Positions 23,938 to 35,400 of a stretch of DNA of 64,000 nucleotides are shown piece by piece. The DNA lies in the NCBI GenBank assembly GCA_963978905.1, contig OZ022259.1, forward strand, positions 54,206,727 through 54,270,726, given 5' to 3'. Numbering within the stretch: position 1 is the first letter of the stretch; every line of letters begins with the position of its first letter. The notes under the pieces were generated by a model. It ran no database searches and had not been told where the DNA came from. It saw only the letters and a program-made list of their open reading frames with translations. Source of the stretch: Trichostrongylus colubriformis. Taxonomy: Eukaryota > Nematoda > Chromadorea > Rhabditida > Trichostrongylidae. A program made the position numbers and the translations under genes.

Positions 23938-26432
23938 ATGCGCTTGCCTTGCGTTTTGCCTTTGGTGATTGGTGTGGTAGCCGGTGTGGCTACGGTACAT
24001 GCGGCTTGTCCACCCAATACATTCACATGCAAAGATGGCTCATGTATCCCGGAAGATTGGGTCGGTGATGGTGAAGCGGATTGTGATGACAGGTGAGTGA
24101 AATGACGGCCGATTGACGAATAGGCATTGTTATGAGCACTCCTGAACTGTGTTGAGCCGCTTTCATACTCTGCGGTGGTGCTGGCGAAAGGGCGTGGCTT
24201 CGTTCACATGCTGCAGCGAGGCAGAATGGCGGAGATGCAGAAATGAAACAGCCATTGTCGATGGCACAGCAGAGTATGAAGGCGACCTCATGTTGTTTAC
24301 AGTTTTTGGTTACCGTGGAGTTCAAAAACTCGTTAAAATAAGTTTTTCGAAAAATTGTGCCTGAAAATTCTTATCGGAGAAGTGGATTGGGTTGCCTTTT
24401 ATTTGTCAATATGCACTCGCCAACAGATCTTCATTTAGTAGGCTTTCTGGGAATTAATTTGTTTTTCCACGAGAATCCCGTTTCAGGGTCCCTATACATA
24501 TCTGACTATAAGCGGTCCGAAAGCGTTTTACTGATCGATAAATATTCTTCAAACCTTTTTGTGGATTCACTGTTTCTAAATTCTTCTCTCGCATCTCTAG
24601 AATTTTTTTATCAATGAATTCAATGGATTTGAGCTCATTGACCCGCTATCTCAGCGATAGAGTCATTCCGGCACTGTTTACTTGTTTTTACTTACTTATA
24701 TTCTAATCTTTTTAACTTGTGATTTGATCTGTTTGATATTTCTCATCAAAAACTGTTATCTATTTTATAATCAGTGTAAGGAGATAAATGTACATAAGCT
24801 ATTAGCTTCTACCTTGCAGATTACCCTCAAGTTGCATAACCGTTGTTAAAAGGAATATCAGGGGTTAGTGAGAAACATTTAAATATAAAGAAAAAAAAGT
24901 CGTTATAAAAGGCAATATGCACATTACTACGTTCGATTTTTGTGCGTTTATTGCCTGCTGAAGTACGTGATTGTATTAGATTTTGCAGTGTGAGTCAGAA
25001 ATATATGGGAGTTTAAATATCGAAAAAGAGCAGTTGTCGGGAGAATTCTTTAGAAGAGATCTGCATCGGTTACAAGGATTACTATCGGTTTTAAAATGTC
25101 ACAGCACAAGAAGAGCGGTGCTCTTCTGTTGGAGAGTCTACAAATACGACTGTAGACTCTCCAACAGAGTCTATAAATAAAATCTAATTTGTACATTTTC
25201 AGGCTTGATAAAGGCGCTAGGCGCCGAAAGCTTGCCTATAAGGCTAAAATATCTTTTGCAACCAATTTTTTGCAATCGGTTTTGTAAAAGCTGTTTTGAG
25301 TCTTTTGGAATAAATTTTGGAAGTCTCACATCGCCTTATACACATTCAGATCAACATGAGGCTTCGGGACAAGACAATGCTTAAAAAAACAATGCAATAA
25401 GCGATCCCTTCTACCCATGGTCAGTATCTGTCTTACTTCTGTAGAAGCCTTTCAGTTCTTTATATGGTTGTCGCTTTATTTCTGCGAGGATTTTTCCTTT
25501 AGCCCGAGGTCATTTAGGGCGACCGGACACTTTCTAATCCCCAGCCCCTGTCCCATCTTCGTTGATTTTTCCACCTCATCTGTCTGCTGGGAACATCCTG
25601 TTTTCCATATGAGTTGTCGTTGCCGCTTTAACGAGTTCAACAAAGAGTTCGGTCCTTTTTCAGGAGACGGGGCCCATTTCGAATCTGCGCACTTCTTCAG
25701 AGCTCCCGGACGCTGTCGCATATCCCGCTATTTTTTATCCCATCAAAGCATTAGTCTCTTGAGAGAGCTTAATTAACTTTTTAGATCCCCAAGTCAGTTT
25801 CGCGGATCCTAGAACGGGAAATGAACGAAAGTGAACCTGATGAGGCGGAAATGGGCAGGCAATCAGGAGTCGTCCGAAATTGGAAATTTGCTTGAAAACC
25901 TATGATTCATGATATATCCTTGAAAATTTTTACGTATGCTATTTATTCTCTATTTATCATTGCAATCCACTTCTGATTACTGTTTTTTCTAATCTTGTTT
26001 TTTTTAGTATCCATCGTAATATTTTTCATCTTCCTCCATTTCTGTCTGCATCAAGACCTATGGAGGAACTTTAAAACCTATGGAAAAGTTTAAAAAATCG
26101 CTTCCGTCCCTTATGGAGAAACTTTGCCGGATAAATTTGAAAACGATCACTTCTCTTCCAGTAAAGAGAAACTCTGACAGGAAAACTTTATTCCAAAAAA
26201 ATCGCGTTCCTTCCAAAAAAGTTCAATCACCTCGCAAAACCCTTTGATCTAATGCAGCCCATCTGGTCAATGGATCTCACCCATCACACGATTCTCGAAA
26301 ATTCGACAGAATTTAGATCCGATGAGACTGGGCACCCGGTTAGGAATCGAACAGCTAAAGAAGACGACCCATTCGATGAGATCGTCACATTGCCACCACA
26401 TTTGCGACATTCCAGCAAGGAACGTCATTCGA
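23938..26432 (+). CDS. Exons 1-2: signal peptide and LDL-receptor class A domain
   Basis: Residues 1-22 are a hydrophobic secretion signal ending VATVHA. Residues 24-55 form an LDLa domain: C24-x6-C31-x4-C36-I..W41..DGEADC49-DD-x-SDE. The acidic calcium-binding end (D48, D50, D51, then S-D-E across the exon junction) is kept. The fourth and sixth cysteines of the usual six are missing together; these normally bond to each other. Exon 2 (26317-26432) then gives a short charged linker. The SDE codons are restored exactly by joining 24092 to 26317, which supports this splice. Confidence 0.88.
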
Positions 26433-29400
26433 GTAAGTTTTGAAGAGCTTCTTAGTTGAACTTTCCGTCACGGTAATTTTCAACTAATTAACACTAAAAA
26501 GAATATTTTGCTATGCACGTATTCCTGAGCCACTTTGAGTAGACTCACGACCACGCCCATCGACAGAATACTACGCCCCACTGATGACGAGTTTGAACGC
26601 ATGGGCTTTGTTTTGTGGTCTTCGAGCGATTGCTGAAGTTCCCCAGATACCCAGAAGCTGCCAGTTCTCCCTTACGAGTAGACAAATTGTTATTGTTTGT
26701 CTTGGAATGAAACCGCGCTGCAACCGCACACACCTGGGTCCTATTTCGCATTTTAACCTACTAAACATGAATCGGTTTTTGCGCTGAGCTGTATTCAGCA
26801 GAAAGGCTGCTTCACATTCGACATCGATCTTCCTTGCTGCTCGTAGGCTTCAAACGATCTCGCTGTCTTTCGGTAAGTCCGCATTCACACTCAGCGTCGG
26901 CAGGGCGTAGCCGCGTTCACAGGCAGCGAGGCAGAGTGGCACGGGGAAGGTGCAGAGACGACGTGGGAGACAGCGTGGCATAGGCGGAGACGCAGAGTCA
27001 CGGAGCCACACCCTGCCACCGGCATCGCAGAGTATGAACACGGCCTTAGCACGGTGTAATGGCAAAAAGTAGTGTTGATTGACTTTTTCTGAGACAGTCG
27101 ATGTTTAGCCACAGATGCGCCTGAGGACGATTGCCCCTATGAGCATCAACTGAGAGTGGACGAGTGTGCGGAGCCGATCCTGCTTTTCCTTCGTGATGTG
27201 AACGCCATCTACTTTGAGAATTCGAGTCTTCTATCCGATAAGCACACGTGCGTTTTCAATCGAATTTTGATTAGATTCGAGTATTGATCCGAATCAAAGC
27301 CTTATGTCAATCTAAATATGTAAAAACAATGAGAACTCCAAATTTTATATCAAAAAACTCCCACAAATATAATGCAAGCAAAATTTCATCCTCCTGATGA
27401 GCTGTCGGCGCCTGGTCCCCTTCCTAAACCTGAAACTGAGCAATTTACATATCTAATGATAAAAACACTCACTATTCAGTAAATAGGTCAAATAAGTTAA
27501 TTCAAATCAAATAAATAATCAAAACCAAACAAATTCAGTAAATCGAGTAACTTGTTCCATATTAGGCTTAAGATGTGCTTGGCACTTATAGCTTGTTAGT
27601 AAGCTCAAGTTCCCTTTGCTACATTCTTGTGGAACCTTTTGAGTCTTTTGGAATAAATTACTAAGCTTCACATGGTTTTTATTTTCTTATTTGTTGATTG
27701 TTCACAGTATCGTTGGAGCGCAGCATAAGCACCAGTAAATGTTTTTTCTATGGATGAAAACTATAGACGAAAAATCAGAGAAAACACTCGCTGAACAATA
27801 TTTTTTTTCGGAACGGCTGGAAAACCTTGAAGAGTCACGCTAAAAAATAATTTCGCAATAGAATTTTGGCTAATTTTTACCATCCTATTTTTCTACGATA
27901 CATACATATATCCCGAAATGCGGATGAGCAAGTCATTCATTCATTATTCATGAGCCCATTCGATGAAATTCATCTCGATCGAGTTTTTCTAAAAATCTTT
28001 CGCTTTTGCGAAATTTTTCCCGTTTCAGTCAGGCGACCATTGGCAAAGGTTGCGAACTGATGCATGAGTATCAGATATGTACGCAAGGTGTTTCACAGTC
28101 CTGTAATCCTGATGAAGGAGTACAAGCATGGCGACAGGTGAGCTTATCGTTTGGTTATTGATTTATGGAAATCAGTTATAATTATGGCAGCTCTCATGAT
28201 CAGAATTCAACATTCGTAGCTTTGACGCCCCTGTGCATTTAGAATTAGTGAATTTTGCGGTTTTGTGGGAGAATGCACTTCAGAAAGGCGCCGTGCTTTT
28301 GACTCCCGTTTAGACCGCTGTCAGACTCTGCGATTTTGCGGTTCTGCGATTTTGCGTCATCGCTCTTTCGCACGCGGTACCACGACCTTGAGATTATGCA
28401 ATGCAACAGCTTCGCGTGCGGAAGTGCGATGCTGCAGAACCGCAGAATCGCAAAATCGCAGAGTCTGACGACGACCTCAGCTTCGTTTGGACGCTTGGTT
28501 GGCCCATACAGTCACGAACTGAGGTCGTACAATGTCCAGATTCGTAAATTGATGTCCCTTGAGGCCTAATAAACCAATGAGCCTTGAGGAAAGGCTTAGA
28601 TGGCCAGCACAGGATGAGCCATCCGTGTAATAGCAGCGCCATTACCGCATTACTCATACTAAGACTGATTTTTCAAGGTCGAAATATACGCTTGCCAATT
28701 GCTCATTCCAACCGTACGTGAGCATCATCAGTGTTTTGGTCGGCGACGAGATCCCAAGTGTGAAGTGAAGTGAGTTTAATGATTTTTTGGTAGCTAGAAG
28801 GGTCATGACGGGATACTTCAAAACAGGGTCTACGGTCTCCATATTTTTAGAGCTAGTTTTAGACTGCAATATCTTTTAATGGTTCTTCAATGAACCTAGC
28901 AGAATTCTAGAATGTTCGATGATGTAAGAAATTTTGTTCATCCACTCAGGTTCGATCCAATGGCATCACCATTTTGTCGTCTCGTCACCTCCGTCACTCA
29001 AGATGTCCATTGCACTCAGAAGTGAGGTGTTTGATAAAAATACATTCACTTTATAGCACTTCAAAATGTTTCCAAGCGTGAATAGGTTCGATATTCTGCT
29101 GCAAAATATTTGGAAGAACGTTGCTGCATTTATAGGTCAGCAAATCATCATGGCTATACAAAAACCTTCAGGAACATTGATTAAGGTCATTTACCATATG
29201 GTAGACAAGTTTCAAATAGGCCATCCGATTCCCTTTTCTAGAAATGGGGGAAAATAGTTCAAGCTTTCACAATTTCTTCCTCTTTCCAGAACTGGAAGCC
29301 GGTGTCATCTGGTTACAGAGACATGAAAAATGGATTGATAGGGTGACAAATGGAGCACTTGAAAGCAGTGATAGGGATAATTCGGATCGAATGTGAAGAG

Positions 29401-32400
29401 AATACTGAATATGAAAGCCGAGGCGTTCAGTAGTATGAATGTGAAGAAAAAACGGAATGATACAGTCAATAACCTTGAAAATCAGACGCTCTTCACGTTC
29501 TTCATTCTCAAAAGGGGCGTACGGGGCTGAAAAAAGGCGGGCTGGGATAAATTTGTCAGCAGCCGTCGAAAAATATGCTTCCTCCGAAGCTTAAAGGAGC
29601 TCCTCTCATAGGCCACATATGGTCCTCCCAGACTCGTAGATTTTACTCGGGTGATTTACACCGAGAGTTCTTATCAACTACGTTATCCCTATCACTGCCT
29701 CTAATAAAAAAGATGAAGCTAAGGACCACGCGTTTCATTTTTGTTCAAAATCGCCCAGTTGCTGCAACATTTGTAGGAGTTTAGCACTAAATCTTGATTT
29801 GCTGCACGAAAGTGCTCATCTGCCCAGGAAAGTCTAGTGCTGGCTATTTGATCCCGTGGTGGTATTAATTTCGAACTTTTCAATCACGAGCTATTTGTGC
29901 GGTAGCTGCACTATTCAGTATTGACCCATCTATACCCGCGCGACTTTTCAGTGACTATACTGAGAAAAAATCTAATAATTGTTTCATGGAAAAATCATAA
30001 ATAATGGTCGTCTATAGGTATAACAAGGACTGTTCGGAAGCTGCAGTCGAGATGCTCCAGCCAATCATCGACGAATCTGAGGAGATCACAGCATCTCTGA
30101 GATGTCGGCATCCAGCCGACATTACGCCACCCACAACGGTGATTACTCAATATCGTTTTATAATTTGTTATTACTGTATGCGCGAATCTGTGTGGTTACG
30201 TATTCTGCTCTTGAATGATCACAGCTCTTATAGGAAGCTCCAGAAGCAGCCGCGAATGAAGACGAAGAACCTGCCAGTGCTCCGTCGGCCAGAAGAATCA
30301 GTTCAGATGCGGTTGTCACCACCAGCAGTAGCACTGCTGTGACTCCAACAACCAGGCGGACCATAGGACCGGTGATTCAGATAACATCAATAGCACCGGA
30401 CCACGATTCCACCACGGCCATACCTATTGCGCCTGAAAACGCTGGCCGGGTACGGTTCGCAGACAGACCTGTTTTGATTTTTATCTCGAACCCTTTGAGG
30501 AAATTTCTAGAAGTTTTTGTGAATTACGGTAGGGATTCCGCAATACTTTTGGTAACACAAGGAGAAGTCTCTCGCATAGAATGACACTTGACCATCCACT
30601 GGGAAGCGCTAGGCGCATAACTGCCACTGACATACGATCCTCTGTGGATGTTGACGAGATCCGCCCCGGATTGCTCCGCCCACATCCAGAATCGTTTGGA
30701 ACTGTAGGTTTTTTCAGAAATAAGGCGCATGCATGCACAATTATTGTAGTTTTACATATGGGACGATTTTTGATTGGGAGAAGGGAGCTCTTCAAGAGGG
30801 GAAGGGGGGCTAGGGGGAACCGTTGTGAACTCTCTATGTGATATTTCCCATTATGGTGCCACCTTCAGAAAATATGTCTATTGATTTCCATCGATTAGCT
30901 CGGTACAATGAGTTCTTCCTTCATTCGACGACTCAAATAGCTCTTCAACATTGGGCCCGTTAGTATCATCTGTATCGATTCGAAAATCAATAATTTAGGA
31001 GCTGAAAATCAATATGAGTGATGCAGTGAACTCCCTGTACTACATCTATGATATCTGTTCATCGAACTACTCAAAGTCGCCGTACGCGACGGTTGCGGCA
31101 AAGATCTGCGCGCGACAGGACGAAATCGCGAAGCAGAGCGACTGTTACCAGAACGTACTTGAAAAGGAGAAATGCGCTATGAGAGTGAGTTTGTGTGAAA
31201 AAAGTAGACCAATATTTCCAATAATTCTAGCACCGATCGATTGACACTGACCGAAAACCACACTACAGTGGCTCGCTTAAATCGATAATTGATTAGTTGG
31301 CTTGGCGCTTTTTTATCGTTTTACACTGCATTATTTTTGAGACTCTTTGTTCAGTCGAGTCAAATAAATTCCCATTCCTGTATACAAGGATACCCACAAA
31401 CACTTTATCGATCCAAATTTATGCTAAATTTATGTGACAGCTAGAATTTTAGCGCTAAAAATGATGGATTACAGGATGCAAAGACCGAATGTGAAGCTTT
31501 GGAGGCATTTAATGCAAACCTCGATTGTGCCATTGTGACCATGAACGATCTGTGTGAAGTTGAAGCGCAAAACACGGTGAGTCAGAAGTCTGCTGCACAA
31601 GATTGTACGCGGTACAGCCCACTATACCACATCTGCAGTGATTTAGGCGTAAAATTATTTGTAATACTACTCAATTGCATCACTGCACTTTTTTACACAA
31701 CAGACCTTTTCGCCAGACATTTGGCTTGAGCCTATATCGTGGAGTGCGCAAAAAGTTCATAGAAAATTAGTAGAAGGTTAATGTAGGCGCGGTTCAGTGG
31801 TGCTGTACCACATATAATCGTGTCTGTTCTTGGATTAGAACATTTGCGTATGATTATTTATTAAAATATTATAATAAAATAATCACATATTTTGTCATCA
31901 TTTATATATGTAATTTGTTTTATTCATAAATCAATACAACAAGGAATGTGGTATATAACTATGGTTATTATTTACTGGTGACTGTTGTTAATTTCTGGCA
32001 ACTCAGAAAAATCAACATCACTTGACGGAACGCAAAAGGACATTCGGCTCGTTATACGAAATTGCAGGAAAAATTGCCAATCCCCGATTAATTATTGATT
32101 TTCCAGGTCATTGAGATTCAAGAGGGAATCAACGATATCATCATCGAGCGGAAATGCTTCGAAGCAAAAGAAAAAGCCGTTGCGACTATTGTAAAGAATG
32201 AGGATCCTGACGAGTTCCACTTGGACACTAAAATGCCCCACTGCACTGAAGATCAGGTTAATATCATCATAAAAATCGATAAATTGATCCTTTCAAAAAA
32301 ACGTGTACGAAGCTGGCGGTAAACAAGGAATAGGACCAACTACTTTTGCAAAAATCGATTTGAATTTCATTTTGTGAAAAAGTTTCACAGGTCCTTTTGC

Positions 32401-35400
32401 TGGGCGATGGGTAAATCGCTCACCCATCGTTATGTCCTTTGACCGCTTCGGTATCCTTTCGTCTCCTGCAACTGTGTGTGTTCTCTTCGGAAATTGTCTG
32501 TCCACAAGCGACGGACAATTATTAAAGGATGATCGACAGCGACCAATTATCGTCACGTTCAGAGGACATCATGGAGGGTGGGGGGTTATTCTTACTAAGC
32601 GGTCGGTCAGGATTGGGTAGAGTGCGAACAATGCACAAACCAATTGCGTCATTAAAAGACTCGGCTGCTCAGGTGTTAACCCAATGTGGGGGGGGCATCT
32701 CATTATGGACGCTATTTTTACCTAAGCCAAGATACTGAAAGGAGCCCCTTGCTTCCTCCTTAGAGACTAAGCAAAATATACGCTCACTTGAATGTGAACT
32801 GAATGAGATGCTCAAAAACTCGAGAAAAACGGCTCTCTTCCCGGCTGAAAACGGACGGGCTGGGTAAGAGAAGGGGTGGGCTATCATTAAAAAAAAATCG
32901 GCAGCCCTTGAAAAAGGTGCCTCATCCAAAGCTCAGAAACGCCCCTCTCACCTCGAATCTTGCCGCATATAGCCTTCCCAGAACCGTACATTTTATTCGG
33001 GTGGCTTGCATGAGGGGTTCTCATTAAAAATATTACCCCTTCACTGCCTTCAATTCAGCTGAAGCATCTCTAAAAGATCTCGTTCATAGGTGAGCATTCC
33101 AGGAAAACGGAGCCCTGGCATGTCTGGTGGAGCTGTTGGAGATTAACAAACAATTGGCACAGTTCCAAAATCTTAACTTCCTTTTGGAGGTTTGTTCTTG
33201 AGACTTCCTGAGGGAACAACCGGTAACTGTGGGTCGTGTTGAAATGAGATGATTCAGATTGCCACCGACAACTCGTCCGTGGTGGCTAATATCTGTGAAC
33301 TGTACGGGAAATACGAGAAATGTCTGAATGTGAGCGTGTTCAAGGATCAGAAACGTTGTGCATTTGCCAGTCCACTTAACACATTGGCCAGGTGAGTGAA
33401 CGAGTTATCACCGCGAGGTTGACACACTCTGTCAGTCATTGAGAGAAAACTCGTCCAACAAGTTCCTGCCGCGTACTGTTGTTTTTCTTTTGTGGGTCCT
33501 TAACTGGGAAAACAGGAAAACGTGGGAGGAAGCTGGAGGAGGACGAGTTTTTCATGTCTGTAGAGTGTTTACGTTGGGAAATGGATAGGGACTGGAGACG
33601 AGGGGGGTAACCTTAATTTCTTGAACTTTGTCATCGGCGCCAAATGTATCCCAGATATCGTGGTTGACTTTGCGAAATGTTATTAGCCTCAATTCGTCCC
33701 AAGGATCCGTTTTGCAGATGGGGCGAAATTTGATAAATACATAAAAAGTCCGATTATTGTGACCTTAACTAATTTATTGATTTTTATCCGGTGAACTCCT
33801 AAAAATACTAAAAAAACCGGCAGCCATAAGCAGGATGGCCATGGCCATTTTTTTAAAACGATTTCTCTCATGACCGAAAGGAAAAAGTGTCAGCAGTAAT
33901 TGGCAATGAGCCAAAGCCATTGCTAAAGCCATGATTACACAAAAATTTGCTGTTTCAGAATCGGCTTGGCACCGATTTGCTCCATCGACTCGCGACCACT
34001 TCTAGCCAGTCACAAGGAGTGTTTGATGAAATTGGCGGCACAAGCCAAAGACGACACCACCAACTGTCAAGCTGGTCTGTCTGGCATTGGAAACACTGTC
34101 GGAATGATGATGCAGGTAATTCAATCGGAAATACTGGATAATCTGATGAAATAATCCTCGAGACTTTCAATAGTTAGGCTTCCTTGGGTCTACCCCATTG
34201 CTTAGTAAATACAAAGTAATCTTGTGAGATTAAATTAGTTATCCACTGATTTATACCATACTTTATTTTCTGCAGTGATATTTTTCTTTTGAATGAATGA
34301 TATTAGTGATAAATGTAAAGTAAGAGGACACGTTCACAGTAATTTTTGAACAAAAATAAGCTATTGGGTCATTCCATAAGTGGTGTCGTTTTTTTCAAGC
34401 GAAAATTTTTGTCATAAAATCACAACTTTTTATATCATTCGGAAGGGAATTTTCTGCGCTACAAAAGGACCTATTCAGTTTTCGAGTATGGTAGAATAGC
34501 GGCGACATTTAGGCTGGCGAAGAGGTAGGTCCAGCAGTCAAAAATTGGACTAACAGGCAATCAATTAAAACACTATATTTTTCTTGAGGAAAACTAACCA
34601 ATCATGTGTGCCCTTTTTGGCCCCGACCTCTTCTGCAAGCTTCACCAGTCGGTTGCTTGAAAAATCACGACGCTCTTTTTTCACACTTAGTTTTTCCGCC
34701 ACAACTCGGTGATTTTAGGCAATTTCTACGAACCAAGGCAAGAAAAATTTCTCAACCAATCAACCGAAAGAGTGGTGAAATGTTAAGAACAGGTGGTGGG
34801 TAGGAACAGGGGAATACCACTGACCGGCTTTCTTAACTTGCTCATGGAAAAAAGTGAATTGTGAAAAATGTTATCTGGACTCCTATTACATGATATTAAA
34901 ACTCAATCCGAATCGCAGCCAAAATAAACTGGAAAGGTGTTTTCGATATAGCAGAAAAAGTTCTTTGAAGTGGTTCATAAAATAACTCTAAACAAGGAGT
35001 TTGAAAGAAAAAATTTCATTTTGAATAGGTTTGGGTGCTTCCGAAAAAGAGATTTCGGAAGAAGAACAACACGACTTCTTGATCAACTAAATATTGGGAA
35101 TCGTAGAAGAGGTCAGGACTGAGTACGCGCCACATGAATGGTTGATTTTCCCAGAGTGATCATGGTGTTTCAATTGATTGCCGGTTTGGCCAATTTTTGT
35201 CGGCTGGACCTAGTTCTTCGCCAGCCTAAATGTCGACCTCATTCTAACAAACTCAGAAACTCAACATGTCATTTTGTAGAGCAAGAAAACCTCTTCCTAA
35301 TGATATATGATATGCAGCAAAAACTTGTGATTTCATAGGAAAATTTTATGCTTGAAAAAAAACCGACATTACTTATGGAATAACCCAATAGATTCCTGCG

